From: Phormidium tanganyikae FI6-MK23
GTDB lineage: Bacteria > Cyanobacteriota > Cyanobacteriia > Leptolyngbyales > Leptolyngbyaceae
Reading direction: 5' to 3'
Assembly: GCA_019359175.1 (NCBI GenBank)
Contig: JAHHHU010000018.1
Coordinates: forward strand, 32,093-96,092
Length of the DNA stretch: 64,000 bases
Shown here: positions 7,730-16,695 of the stretch, piece after piece
Layout: each line of letters opens with the position of its first letter
Position numbering within the stretch: the first letter of the stretch is position 1
Notes under the pieces: model-generated
Told to the model about the DNA's origin: nothing
What the model saw: only the letters and a program-made list of their open reading frames with translations
Database searches by the model: none
Position numbers and translations under genes: made by a program

Positions 7730-9139
7730 ATGAATTCGGTTTGGCAACAGGTGACGTTATCCACGCTGCCGCTGCGAGAGTGGCGACAGGTGAGCTATGT
7801 GTATCGGCTGGTGGGATCGCTTCAGACCTGGCGACAGCAAAGCTGGTTAATGCAACAAGGAGATGCGATCGCGGCTCTCTTGATCAGTCTCGTTTTTGCT
7901 GTTTCTCCCTTTGTTGCTACGGATCTAATCGGTTGGCTCCTTGCAACCTGCATTCTGTTTTGGTTTTTGCTGACGGTTTCAGACGATGATTCTCGCGCTG
8001 GATTCACTCCAATTCATTTGCTGGTGCTGCTGTTTTGGGGGATTTCGGCAACGGCAGCAGCACTCTCTCCACTGAAGAGATTCGCGTTTGTGGGGTTAGG
8101 GAAGCTGTCGCTGTATTTGATGTTTTTCATATTAATGGCGCGAGTTTTACGATCGCCTAAACTGAGATCGTTCTGTATTACGGCTTTTCTGTTAGTGGCG
8201 CTGGTCGTGAGTAGCTACGGAATTCGGCAGGCGATCTTTGGCGCGGATGCGTTGGCGACGTGGGTTGATCCAGAATCTCCGACCGCACAGTCTACACGGG
8301 TGTATAGCTATTTGGGAAATCCGAATCTACTCGCTGGATATTTGATGCCTGCGGTGTGGCTGTCGTTTAGTGCGATTTTTGTCTGGAAGCGATGGCTCCC
8401 GAAAGTTTTAGCGATCGTCATGTTCGGGATCAATACGGCTTGTTTGTTGCTAACTCAAAGCCGAGGCGGTTGGATTGGGTTGGTCGTATCGGCGTTGGTG
8501 CTGATCGTGTTGCTGCGGTACTGGTGGAGCGCTTATTTGCCGAGATTCTTGCGGCTGTGGGCGTTACCGATGGTATTTGGTGGATTGGCTGGCATTGTGG
8601 TACTTGGATTTATCTTTGTTACGCCGTTTCGATATCGAGTCGGAAGTATCTTTGCAGGCAGTGGTGATAGTAGTAATGCGTTTCGGCTGAATGTTTGGCG
8701 CTCGGTGATCGATATGATTCGCGATCGACCCATTTTGGGATTTGGCCCAGGGGATTTGGTGTTCAAGCGAATGTATCCGCTTTATTCACAGGCGCGATTT
8801 AGTGCATTGAGTGCTTATTCGGTGTTGCTAGAGATTGCAGTTGAGTCTGGATTAATTGGTTTAACAGCATTTTTGTGGTTGCTGGTGGTGACATTTAATC
8901 AAGGATTTGTGCAATTGCGACGAGTCAGAGCATTAGGCGATCGAGATGGATTTTGGCTGATTGGAGCAATTACGGCAATGGCAGGAATGTTAGGGCATGG
9001 AACAGTCGATACGGTTTGGTATCGCCCGGAAGTGAGTGTTCTGTGGTGGCTGAATGTGGCACTGATTGCGAGTTACTACGTGCCACAGGCTGAAGAAAAG
9101 CTGCACACACCAACACCGGAGCTTGCAGCAGATTCTTAG
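7730..9139 (+). CDS. ictB: IctB / O-antigen ligase-like membrane protein
   Basis: 469 residues from the ATG at 7730. A longer frame opens at a TTG at 7691, inside the terminator, and is rejected. It is a polytopic inner-membrane protein with about 10 to 12 hydrophobic helices. The Wzy_C/O-antigen ligase superfamily core is visible at YLGNPNLLAGYLMPAVW and LLTQSRGGWIGL, followed by GFGPGDLVFKRMYPLY in the large periplasmic region. Family knowledge: IctB was named for a proposed role in inorganic carbon accumulation, but its fold is that of a polysaccharide ligase, so the real substrate is disputed. It is monocistronic here and convergent with the Crp-family gene. Confidence 0.88.
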   Translation: MNSVWQQVTLSTLPLREWRQVSYVYRLVGSLQTWRQQSWLMQQGDAIAALLISLVFAVSPFVATDLIGWLLATCILFWFLLTVSDDDSRAGFTPIHLLVLLFWGISATAAALSPLKRFAFVGLGKLSLYLMFFILMARVLRSPKLRSFCITAFLLVALVVSSYGIRQAIFGADALATWVDPESPTAQSTRVYSYLGNPNLLAGYLMPAVWLSFSAIFVWKRWLPKVLAIVMFGINTACLLLTQSRGGWIGLVVSALVLIVLLRYWWSAYLPRFLRLWALPMVFGGLAGIVVLGFIFVTPFRYRVGSIFAGSGDSSNAFRLNVWRSVIDMIRDRPILGFGPGDLVFKRMYPLYSQARFSALSAYSVLLEIAVESGLIGLTAFLWLLVVTFNQGFVQLRRVRALGDRDGFWLIGAITAMAGMLGHGTVDTVWYRPEVSVLWWLNVALIASYYVPQAEEKLHTPTPELAADS

Positions 9140-9148
9140 AGAACAGCG

Positions 9149-9865
9149 TTACTGCTTGCGGTGAAATCGGCTTGTTTCTTCCTGAATCACCGCATAGCAC
9201 TCACAGGAAATCGCTTCTAATTCCCGTGGTTGAACGATCGCAATTCGTCCCCGACTGCACCGGATTGCCCCCGATCGAGTTAGCTCTCCGATCGCGACTG
9301 TTACGCCCGATCGACGAGTGCCCAACATCTGTGCAAGGGCTTCGTGTGTGATGGTGAATTCATCAAGCTGTAAGGCATATCGAATCAATAATAACTGTCG
9401 CGCCAATCGCTCTCGGATCGAATGAAACCGATGACAGGCAGCTAATTGCGAGGTTTGTAAAAGTAAAACTTGAATGTATTCTAATAAAAGTGACTGTAAC
9501 GTTGAGCTTTGCTCAAATTCGGTTAGAAGCTGCTGAGTGGGTAAACGCAATGCAGAATTCCCAACTTGCACGATCGCTTGTTGGACACTCTCACGCCGTC
9601 CCAAAACCACAGAAGCCCCGATAAAGCCATCGCGACCGACTAGCCCAACTTCGAGAACCGAACCATTTGAAAGCAAAGTCGTCAGCGAAATCAACGATCT
9701 CATTGGAAAGTAAACATAAGCGATCGCTTCTCCGATCGGGTGAAGAATTTGCTGAGGAGTCAGCGTTACTGGCTCAAGATGAGCCGCCAATCTTTGATAA
9801 ACCTCCACAGGAAGCGATGCCAGCAAGCGATTTTCTAGCGCACTAGAAGCCGCAAACGAAGACAT
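9149..9865 (-). CDS. Crp/Fnr-family transcriptional regulator
   Basis: 238 residues. An N-terminal cyclic-nucleotide-binding-like beta-roll (about 15-130) lacks the Arg/Ser phosphate-binding signature of true cAMP receptors. The dimer helix has LEYIQVLLLQTSQLAACHRFHSI, and the C-terminal winged helix has LAQMLGTRRSGVTVAIGEL (about 178-196) as recognition element. No Cys cluster for an Fe-S centre is seen. It resembles the many cyanobacterial Crp-like regulators of unknown ligand. Its 3' end converges on ictB with a 9-base gap. Confidence 0.88.
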   Translation of the reverse strand: MSSFAASSALENRLLASLPVEVYQRLAAHLEPVTLTPQQILHPIGEAIAYVYFPMRSLISLTTLLSNGSVLEVGLVGRDGFIGASVVLGRRESVQQAIVQVGNSALRLPTQQLLTEFEQSSTLQSLLLEYIQVLLLQTSQLAACHRFHSIRERLARQLLLIRYALQLDEFTITHEALAQMLGTRRSGVTVAIGELTRSGAIRCSRGRIAIVQPRELEAISCECYAVIQEETSRFHRKQ

Positions 9866-10077
9866 GGGAAAACTCCAAAATAGCTGCGCTCAGTGAGATC
9901 AGCTACAGCACAAGGAGTAGAACCATCCAGTCCCTCTGCAAAGGCGAATCCTCAAATTAACGAAGTGGGCAAACGTTTAATTGTTTTTCTTTATTGTGGC
10001 GGTTTATTCAAAGGCGGGCGAATCCAGGAACATGGGGAAAACCGTAAGCAATTAGGAGAAAAAGCCGTCACCGAAAA

Positions 10078-10890
10078 TTAAGAATGCTGGAGCAACGGGA
10101 AAAAGTGGCCTACGGGGCCTTGACCTTGACCGATCGCAAGGGAGTACTCTAACGCAGTGGTGACATAATCCTTCGCGGCTTCAATTGCCGATCGCAGATC
10201 TTTTCCCAATGCCAAATTTGCTGCGATCGCGGCTGAGAGCGTGCATCCCGTTCCGTGAGTATGCTTGGTTTCCACTCTCCGGGTTGCAAACGTTTCGCAC
10301 TGAGTTCCGTCAAACCACACATCGACTCCGCACAAGGCATCACTCATACCACCGCCTTTCACCAAAACCGACTTCGCTCCCAGTTCAAAGATTCGTTGGG
10401 CGGCTGTCTGCATCTCTTCTAAGGTGTTGATTTCGATGCCGCTAAGGAGTTGGGCTTCGTAGCGATTTGGGGTCAGGATGAGCGCTTGGGGAACGAGGAG
10501 CGTTTTCAAAGCTGCGATCGCGGCATCATCGATCAACTGTGCTCCAGTGCGCGAAACCATCACCGGATCAACAACTAAGTTAGAAATTTTGAAAGCTGAA
10601 ACTTGTTCGGCAACGGCTGCAATAATGCCTCGATTTAGCAGCATTCCTGTTTTTGCCGCTTGCACGCCGATATCTTGGACGACAGCTTCGATTTGAGCCG
10701 TAACCGCTTCAGGAGGCAGAGCATCAACGCGCGTTACTTCCAGCGTATTTTGTGCGGTGATGCAGGTTAATGCGCTGGTGCCATGCACACGGTGAAACGC
10801 AAATGTTCGGAGATCGGCTTGAATTCCTGCACCGCCGCCGCTGTCTGAACCCGCGATCGTCAATGCGATCGCAATCGAAGGAAGTGTCAT
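10078..10890 (-). CDS. thiD: Hydroxymethylpyrimidine / phosphomethylpyrimidine kinase
   Basis: 270 residues, a full-length ribokinase-fold ThiD. It phosphorylates HMP and then HMP-P to HMP-PP for thiamine synthesis. Seen: TIAGSDSGGGAGIQADLRTF at the N-terminus, VVDPVMVSRTGAQLI, LTPNRYEAQLLSG and the anion-hole block HTHGTGCTLSAAIAANLA with the catalytic Asp position replaced in the usual ThiD manner by the GTGC motif Cys. No TPP riboswitch was recognised upstream, and no other thi gene is adjacent. Confidence 0.95.
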   Translation of the reverse strand: MTLPSIAIALTIAGSDSGGGAGIQADLRTFAFHRVHGTSALTCITAQNTLEVTRVDALPPEAVTAQIEAVVQDIGVQAAKTGMLLNRGIIAAVAEQVSAFKISNLVVDPVMVSRTGAQLIDDAAIAALKTLLVPQALILTPNRYEAQLLSGIEINTLEEMQTAAQRIFELGAKSVLVKGGGMSDALCGVDVWFDGTQCETFATRRVETKHTHGTGCTLSAAIAANLALGKDLRSAIEAAKDYVTTALEYSLAIGQGQGPVGHFFPLLQHS

Positions 10891-10940
10891 CGCTCTGATT
10901 TACCAAGTGAATCTACCTCTATGTTAAACGGCAAATTCAC

Positions 10941-11237
10941 TTATCTCGACACGCACGGTTGAGGATTGGAGCGCGTTTTGATCCGACACACTTCTTCGCT
11001 GGCGTAGCAAACTGATACCGATTTCACACCTAGCACAATCAAGGCTGCTTTTCCAATGAGATCGAGTTCTTCAATCACTTGGTCAACGCACCACGGTTCT
11101 GAGCAGTGAATCAGAAGCGCATCGAATTTCAATTCTAAAGAGCATCCCGAAAGCGCGTGGGCGTAAAGCTGTTGGAGTCGATCGGTGCGAAAGTCTTCGA
11201 GCATCGACAAGTCTTGAGCCGTGAATTTCATTTTCAT
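10941..11237 (-). CDS. Conserved hypothetical small protein
   Basis: 98 residues. I do not recognise a family function. The sequence is compact and soluble, with four Cys (in the regions SGCSLELKFD, IHCSEPWC and VSVCYASEEVC) and an acidic middle. Start alternatives are the first two Met codons, six bases apart. It ends 50 bases upstream of the thiD start on the same strand, so it could be cotranscribed with thiD. Confidence 0.6.
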   Translation of the reverse strand: MKMKFTAQDLSMLEDFRTDRLQQLYAHALSGCSLELKFDALLIHCSEPWCVDQVIEELDLIGKAALIVLGVKSVSVCYASEEVCRIKTRSNPQPCVSR

Positions 11238-11741
11238 AATCTGGTTTTGATATGTGTTGCACAGATTGAATCGGATTCACCCAAGGATCTATACGGTAGG
11301 ATCTGGGATTTTCATTTTCTATGGCGAACACAATTAAGTAAATGTACGGGTTCTACGGTCGACTTGTACGGAGCTTCTAGTTTACTTACGTCAGTTGTGT
11401 TCGCGACTCCGGATACTTTTGAGCATTGATCGTGAAGCTTTAAGATCGCTTGCTCTCAGTATCGTTTCTCTAGTGTCTCACCTGTCTTTCTTACGCGAGA
11501 TGAAATTCTATGAAGCCATTCGCTAACCTCGATTGCGGTGAGTACTACATGGTAAAGTGGCGGGCTGACCAGATTTGTGACGGCTGAACGGGAAGGGAGA
11601 TCGGATTAAAAATCTCGATCGTTTTCTAGTAATAAATCTGCAAATTGGCTGATTTATTCAGTTTTGGGCTGAAGAGATGCCACACTCTGACAGGGAATTC
11701 GTCACAGCTTGAGACGGTTGATTTGAGGAGAGAAAGTACGG
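11238..11741. other. 504-base non-coding region with a long hairpin
   Basis: No convincing gene. It holds a long imperfect inverted repeat (11324-11404) and a possible short terminator-like hairpin at 11599-11625 (GATCGGATT and AATCTCGATC, followed by GTTTT). Together these could mark a small RNA or a 5' leader of the acyltransferase gene at 11742, which has a GAGGAG-type ribosome-binding site at about 11726-11731. Confidence 0.5.
11324..11404. repeat. Imperfect inverted repeat, about 80 bases
   Basis: Outer arms GCGAACACAA (11324-11333) and TTGTGTTCGC (11395-11404) pair perfectly. Inner arms AAGTAAA (11336-11342) and TTTACTT (11381-11387) pair after an asymmetric internal loop. The apical loop contains the near-repeat TGTACGG twice. 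There is no T-tract, so it is not a classic terminator. Confidence 0.6.
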
Positions 11742-13133
11742 ATGGCTGAGTCTAAAGGATTAAGACGGTTGGCGTGGTTGGAAGGCACTCGCATCTTTGC
11801 GGCAGTGTTGCTGTTGTTCTACCATGCTCAACTATTGTTGACGAAGTATGCCTTTACGCCTCAACCTACAGGACTAGTTGCAAACGCTCAACAACTTTTT
11901 ACAGCAACGCAACAACTCGGAGAAAGTTGGATTATTCAAGCACTAAGCTTGCCGATTTGGTTTGGGTATCAGTTTGTCGATGTGTTTGTGCTGGTGAGCG
12001 GGTTTAGTTTGGTGCTGTCGCTCAAGGGAAAGCCGATCGAGGTGGGGCGCTTTCTCAAGCGAAGAATTTTAAGAATCTTATTTCCGTTCTGGACAGTTGC
12101 TTGGCTCTCTTATCCGGTGCTGTGGGTCGTTGGAAAATGGACGAATAGCTATATTCCTGATGCGTGGCATACGTTTGCTGGAATGTCCTTTCCGATTCTG
12201 TTCGATTACGGTGGCGATGTGTTGCTGCCGACAAGTGGTCCGTGGTGGTTTGTGCCCCTAATTATTAGCTTTGCACTAATTTTTCCGGTGCTTTGGTATT
12301 TGATCAATCGTTGGGGTTCTCGCAACTTGTTGATTGTGAGTACGGCGATTACGTTTATCTATCGAACGTTTGCGGTATATGTATTTCAAGGACATCCAAC
12401 TTACGCGATCGTGAGCGCTGCCGCAGGTTGGCAGCCTTTCGTGCCTTTCATTGCAAAACTCAGCACTTTTGTTTTAGGCATGGTGGTGGCGCGTCAGTAT
12501 TCACAAGGAAAAGGCGTAATCTTCTGGAAGTCTTCAAGAGCATTATTGATCGGACTTGGCATTTATGCGATCGGCTTTGTTGCCCAGTTTTACCGATTTG
12601 GTTGGATCTTTGATGATTTCCTGCTCGCGATCGGCTTAACGCTCTGCTGTATGGTGGTCTTCCGATTTTTCAGCGATCGCTTAAAGCTCGGTAGTGCTAT
12701 GGTCTGGCTCGGAATTCATAGCTATAGCTATTTTCTGATTCATAACTTTGTGGTCGATCGCACTCTAAATCTCTATGTCCGCAATCAGCTTCCGCTGTAC
12801 TATCAAGTGTTGCCGTGGATGGTTGTTGGAACATTAATGCTGGCGGTGATTGCAGATAAAGTCACACCTTGGATCGAACGAGGTGCGATCGCACTATGGC
12901 ACTACACGGACGCGCGGATGACTCCGATCGAGAAAATCGGCTCGTGGGTTCCAAAAGTCGGAGAGTCTGCAATTTATCGTGGAAAACCAGGCTGGACGAT
13001 TCAGAAAGTCGAGCAGGTCATCCACGATAAAGCGTTTTATCTTTGCCGCATTTCTAACGGTCAGCGAACGATCTGGGTCAACCAAAATGATTTGAAGCAA
13101 GATCGAGCGCTACCCCAGGCGAAAGTGCAATAA
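11742..13133 (+). CDS. Acyltransferase-3 family membrane protein with extra C-terminal domain
   Basis: 463 residues. The acyltransferase-3 (OafA/NolL-like) domain covers about residues 8-380 with around ten membrane helices. The family signature LEGTRIFAAVLLLFYHAQLL holds the catalytic His, and FVDVFVLVSGFSLVLS follows, as does KRRILRILFPFW. Such enzymes O-acylate surface sugars or lipids in the cytoplasmic membrane. After the last helix about 75 residues form a soluble tail (SWVPKVGESAIYRGKPGW to the end) that looks like a small beta-rich domain, unusual for the family. The start has a GAGGAG ribosome-binding sequence upstream. Confidence 0.9.
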   Translation: MAESKGLRRLAWLEGTRIFAAVLLLFYHAQLLLTKYAFTPQPTGLVANAQQLFTATQQLGESWIIQALSLPIWFGYQFVDVFVLVSGFSLVLSLKGKPIEVGRFLKRRILRILFPFWTVAWLSYPVLWVVGKWTNSYIPDAWHTFAGMSFPILFDYGGDVLLPTSGPWWFVPLIISFALIFPVLWYLINRWGSRNLLIVSTAITFIYRTFAVYVFQGHPTYAIVSAAAGWQPFVPFIAKLSTFVLGMVVARQYSQGKGVIFWKSSRALLIGLGIYAIGFVAQFYRFGWIFDDFLLAIGLTLCCMVVFRFFSDRLKLGSAMVWLGIHSYSYFLIHNFVVDRTLNLYVRNQLPLYYQVLPWMVVGTLMLAVIADKVTPWIERGAIALWHYTDARMTPIEKIGSWVPKVGESAIYRGKPGWTIQKVEQVIHDKAFYLCRISNGQRTIWVNQNDLKQDRALPQAKVQ

Positions 13134-13134
13134 G

Positions 13135-13599
13135 TTACGCGATCGCTTTCATCATAAGCTGATAGCCTCGATCGCCATATCCTGCCTTGCGATAAACCCG
13201 CTGCGCTCGTTCATTGTCTTCGTGAACGGAAAGCGCGATTGAGGAAATATTCTGCGATCGACAAAACCGCTCAACGAATTTCAGCGTCTGGGTTCCGATG
13301 CCCTGTCCTCGATCAGCAGAACGGAGATACAACTCGTCGATATAGGCACCGAGTCCACGAAATTCAATGCTGTAGCTAAAAGTAACAGCAACATAACCAA
13401 TGATGCGTTCTCGCTCAGTGATCAACCAAGCTCGACCCAGTGCAGGATTAGTGAGAAATTGCTGGAGCGAAACGCGATCGAGAACCGGATCGAATGGTAA
13501 TTTTTCGATCTGATGGAACTCTTTGACAAGTTCAAGCAAAACATCAACGTCTTTGGATGTTGCAGTGCGATAAGCAACATTTACATCAACGGTCAACAT
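13135..13599 (-). CDS. GNAT-family N-acetyltransferase
   Basis: 154 residues from the ATG at 13599. A longer frame to 13665 adds a hydrophobic stretch not typical of the family. The acetyl-CoA-binding signature is visible as LRSADRGQGIGTQTLKF (about residues 92-108, Q/RxxGxG/A), followed by ALSVHEDNERAQRVYRKAGY. It transfers acetyl from acetyl-CoA to an amine; the substrate is unknown. It converges on the acyltransferase gene with a one-base gap. Confidence 0.88.
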   Translation of the reverse strand: MLTVDVNVAYRTATSKDVDVLLELVKEFHQIEKLPFDPVLDRVSLQQFLTNPALGRAWLITERERIIGYVAVTFSYSIEFRGLGAYIDELYLRSADRGQGIGTQTLKFVERFCRSQNISSIALSVHEDNERAQRVYRKAGYGDRGYQLMMKAIA

Positions 13600-14008
13600 A
13601 CAAAATTTTTCCTTTTTAACGGCTACGAAAAATGAAACTTGGAACGTGAAAATATTCGATCGCACAAGGAAGTGTTGGACGCAATTAAATCATTGCACCA
13701 AACGCTAAAAAATTAGAAAAAACATTAAAACCACTAATCCTGATATGTCATCTAGAACACATTAGAAACTAACGATTCAAATTGCTTAAATTCCAATTGC
13801 AAATCACTAAATTGTGCTTCCTGACAATGCCCGCTATATGTCTGGAACTTCTTTTAGATAGTGCATAAAATCACCGTGTTTACTGCCTTTGGGCGCGAAA
13901 GCAATTCAAAAACCAACTGAATTTGCTTCTTTTGCTTTAGAGCGATCGGAACTCAAAAGATCTCAGCTTTTGGCTATTCCTATTTCCAGGGTAATGTGTC
14001 CCTGAATT
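13600..14008. other. Intergenic region, 409 bases, AT-rich
   Basis: No supported gene. The base composition is more AT-rich than its surroundings. A CAGGG/CCCTG hairpin around 13987-14004 lies just past the trm1 stop but lacks a T-tract on the minus strand. A 40-codon open stretch near 13866-14004 has no recognisable similarity and no start context. Confidence 0.4.
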
Positions 14009-15124
14009 TTAGTCAACTTCGGTTAGCCCAATTGCATACGACTGGGCCGCTCGAATACAGGTCGGTAGATCTGCATCGGTTTTAATTGCTTCTCGATCGA
14101 TATGGGTCAAACTCGCACGGTGTCCCCAATCTTTCAGCGTTTGAACCAGATAACTCGATTTCGGAATATCTAATTTTCCGCGTCGTCCAATCTCGCCCAA
14201 CGTGTAGAAGTACGGCGGCATTTCCGCTTCCGCCTGCATTAACTCCAGCAATCGAATGCACGATGTCCAATTCCATTCCGTTGCGACTTCAATCATTCGC
14301 ATAATTTGATCAACATCGTGCAAATTGCCCAACCACATCGCCCCACTGAGAACCAGCGATCGACAATCATTCAAACACTGCGATCGACCTAATTTTCGCC
14401 ATTCCACAGGTTGATACGTGCCACACCCGTGACAAAATCCTAAGAATCCATAGTTCTGCTCGGTCAGTTGAATCGACGAAACCAATCGCACCATCACGCG
14501 ATACGTCTGTCCTGTGAAGTAAGAAAACACAGGTTTGATACCCAATCCGCGCGAAGCTGCCTGCTGTTGAACATTTCCCAGAATCAACCGTAATCCTTGC
14601 TCGTGTACCGCAGGATGAATTCGAGCATACGCACCATAATCCGCGACACAATTATCAGGAGCGCGTCCGGTCACAGTTCGCCCATCGGTACTGGTGAGAT
14701 AGATTAATCCGCCGATCGAACACGCACTTAAACACGCATGAACATAAGGAACTGGAGATCCGAACCCATCAACATCCACGAGATCATAGTAATCTTGACG
14801 GTTATAACAATCAAAAAATACTCGAATCGCATCTCGATCGCTAATCTGATACTGTTCCGCGTTGAGCGATCGCGTTAAATTCTCTTGTAATACCGTTTGA
14901 ATGTCTGAATTGCTGTCATTTGCCCAGACAAAATCCGCCTGACTTTCGAGAACATAGCGCAGCGAGCGCACACCGCACCCCGCCATCGCATCCAACACCC
15001 GCAACGAGCCGCGATCGCGTCTATCGACTGCCGCTGCAAGAACGGCTAAATCTCTGACAATTTCTGCATCTGGATTGTAGAATGCACTGCCGATAGCGAA
15101 TGTAGCTTTTCCTTCGATCGTCAT
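14009..15124 (-). CDS. trm1: tRNA (guanine26-N2)-dimethyltransferase, Trm1 family
   Basis: 371 residues from the ATG at 15124. A start four codons earlier would overlap the upstream gene. Trm1 methylates G26 of tRNA using SAM. Features: EGKATFAIGSAFYNPDAEIVRDL at the N-terminus, VLDAMAGCGVRSLRYVLE (SAM-binding glycine loop), DVDGFGSPVPYVHACL (catalytic-type DPFG-like region), TSTDGRTVTG, and a C-terminal Cys cluster FCHGCGTYQPVEW with a later CLNDC, likely zinc-binding. The family is typical of archaea and eukaryotes and is found in few bacterial lineages, including cyanobacteria. The gap to the upstream Uma2 gene is one base, so the two are probably cotranscribed. Confidence 0.92.
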   Translation of the reverse strand: MTIEGKATFAIGSAFYNPDAEIVRDLAVLAAAVDRRDRGSLRVLDAMAGCGVRSLRYVLESQADFVWANDSNSDIQTVLQENLTRSLNAEQYQISDRDAIRVFFDCYNRQDYYDLVDVDGFGSPVPYVHACLSACSIGGLIYLTSTDGRTVTGRAPDNCVADYGAYARIHPAVHEQGLRLILGNVQQQAASRGLGIKPVFSYFTGQTYRVMVRLVSSIQLTEQNYGFLGFCHGCGTYQPVEWRKLGRSQCLNDCRSLVLSGAMWLGNLHDVDQIMRMIEVATEWNWTSCIRLLELMQAEAEMPPYFYTLGEIGRRGKLDIPKSSYLVQTLKDWGHRASLTHIDREAIKTDADLPTCIRAAQSYAIGLTEVD

Positions 15125-15125
15125 A

Positions 15126-15695
15126 TCAAGGCGCAAAGAGTTGTTCTGGAGTCAAGTTAATCGCTGGAAACAGAAGAGATTCAATTCGCTCAGTGCCTTG
15201 AAAACCAATCACGATGTACATCCCTGCTTGATTGAGCTTCAATACGGTAACAGTTTGAGTCTGAGGATCAACAATCCAATACTCAGGAATTCCCTGATCC
15301 TGATATTGGTTGCGTTTATCGTTGTAGTCTCTTGAACGATTTGTTTCACCTGGACTCACGATTTCAACGACCAACAGAGGTGGCAACATTGAAAGTCGAA
15401 TCGTATCACGTCGCTGCAACTGTTCAATGTGTTCTTCCTGAATGATGGTTAAATCAGGAAAACGGTTTCTCGGATTGCCTCGGACTTCCAACTCTAGCCC
15501 TCGAACTCGGACTCTACGAGGATCGATCAGTGGAGCGATCGCCAGAATCATGAACATAAGAATTTGACTATTTCGACCAGATTCAGGTGGCAATGCAACT
15601 AGCTCCCCATCAACAAATTCGTACAACTGGTCTGTACCATCATCGTAGGCTAAGTACTCTTCAAAACTAGAAAATGTAGATTTTGCCTGAGTCAT
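15126..15695 (-). CDS. Uma2-family (PD-(D/E)XK-like) endonuclease protein
   Basis: 189 residues, the usual size. The Uma2/DUF820 pattern is clear: FSSFEEYLAYDDGTDQLYE (helix plus Glu), ELVALPPESG, FPDLTIIQEEH, PPLLVVEIVSPGETNRSRDY (catalytic Glu) and KRNQYQDQGIPEYWIVDP (Lys and the closing Asp). The family is enormously expanded in cyanobacteria, with a nuclease fold but no established role. It is followed directly by trm1. Confidence 0.9.
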   Translation of the reverse strand: MTQAKSTFSSFEEYLAYDDGTDQLYEFVDGELVALPPESGRNSQILMFMILAIAPLIDPRRVRVRGLELEVRGNPRNRFPDLTIIQEEHIEQLQRRDTIRLSMLPPLLVVEIVSPGETNRSRDYNDKRNQYQDQGIPEYWIVDPQTQTVTVLKLNQAGMYIVIGFQGTERIESLLFPAINLTPEQLFAP

Positions 15696-15743
15696 AGCAT
15701 TTCTCGATGTAAAATTCGCTTTCTATATTGTGTCTGATACGGT

Positions 15744-16262
15744 TCAAAAGCGTAAATAGTGCATCAATTCAGCAACAAGCTGACTCGGAAGTGAAAGCCG
15801 CTGTTGCAGATCGACGAGGTTTTTATAGTTACCTTGGGATTGACGATTTCTAACGATCGCTCTTGCTAATACCGATCGAATTTCTGGAATCTGAGTTAAC
15901 TCGATCGCACTTGCTGTATTCAAGTTCACTCGTTGAATCTGATGCAAACTCTCCAGATCGTAATAGCAAAACTTCATCACAGGTTCTAACGGTTTCAACC
16001 GCTGAAGCGATAGTCCTAATGCCGCTGCAACATCTTCGACACAGAGAAATTGCACTCCTAGTTCACTTAATTGAGTCAATGTTTTCGCCTGATGAATTGA
16101 TAATCCTGGCAACCTTAACCAATCATCTACACTCGCTTGATTCACATCAATTTGAATGCCCAAATCCGCCGCAATCCGAATCTCAGCCAGAGATTGAAAT
16201 CGGTAAAACGGGTCGTTCTGAATTCTGGACTTCAGCACATTAGAAGAGAACCAATTGAGCAT
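15744..16262 (-). CDS. Helix-hairpin-helix (ComEA-like) protein
   Basis: 172 residues, soluble, with two helix-hairpin-helix units. The first is IDVNQASVDDWLRLPGLSIHQAKTL (about 38-62) and the second VNLNTASAIELTQIPEIRSVLARAIV (about 112-137), followed by GNYKNLVDLQQRLSL. These are ComEA-type sequence-independent DNA-binding motifs, but there is no signal peptide or membrane helix, so a cytoplasmic role is likely. It lies 2 bases after the TM2/SHOCT gene on the same strand, so the two form an operon. Confidence 0.82.
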   Translation of the reverse strand: MLNWFSSNVLKSRIQNDPFYRFQSLAEIRIAADLGIQIDVNQASVDDWLRLPGLSIHQAKTLTQLSELGVQFLCVEDVAAALGLSLQRLKPLEPVMKFCYYDLESLHQIQRVNLNTASAIELTQIPEIRSVLARAIVRNRQSQGNYKNLVDLQQRLSLPSQLVAELMHYLRF

Positions 16263-16264
16263 GG

Positions 16265-16666
16265 TTATTTAATACGATCGAGAAGTTTTCGCCGTTTTTG
16301 TTCAAATTCGTATTCTGAAATTAAACCATCTTGCCGTAACTGATCGAGTTCGCGCAAACTCTCGGAAATGGTAACAACTGCATTCGATTGCAGGCTAATT
16401 GTCCCCGTTTCGGGCACAGCTTCATCATTAAAATTCACATCAAACTCATCTGGATTTTGAATCAAATAAAATACGGCATCAAACAGCGCTGCAATCCAAG
16501 CAATCTTACTTCCAGTCAGCGCTAAGGCAAGATAAATCAAGCACCACCAGCGTTGTCCCAAATAGAGTTTGTGTAAGCCAACCAAGTGAAACCCTCCAGC
16601 GATCGGAATGGCTCCTGCGATCGCTAATAGCGCCGCAACTCTTCGACTTTTCGGTTTACTGAACAT
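16265..16666 (-). CDS. TM2-domain and SHOCT-domain membrane protein
   Basis: 133 residues. Two hydrophobic helices (about 12-28 and 40-65) with the TM2 pattern GGFHLVGLHKLYLGQRWW are followed by a polar linker and a C-terminal SHOCT motif (about 105-130, LRQDGLISEYEFEQKRRKLL). SHOCT is a short oligomerisation motif; the function of TM2/SHOCT proteins in cyanobacteria is unknown. It is first gene of a two-gene unit with the helix-hairpin-helix protein and divergent from the Uma2 gene at 16696. Confidence 0.85.
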   Translation of the reverse strand: MFSKPKSRRVAALLAIAGAIPIAGGFHLVGLHKLYLGQRWWCLIYLALALTGSKIAWIAALFDAVFYLIQNPDEFDVNFNDEAVPETGTISLQSNAVVTISESLRELDQLRQDGLISEYEFEQKRRKLLDRIK

Positions 16667-16695
16667 AGTCCTACTGCGATTCTGGTGGATTCAAT

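Noticed and set aside
9893..10081. 62-codon plus-strand open frame between the Crp-family gene and thiD
   Set aside because: No recognisable similarity, poor start context and it ends at the thiD stop region. I treat it as chance open sequence.
13866..14004. About 40 open codons in the trm1 downstream gap
   Set aside because: No start codon context, no similarity and short.
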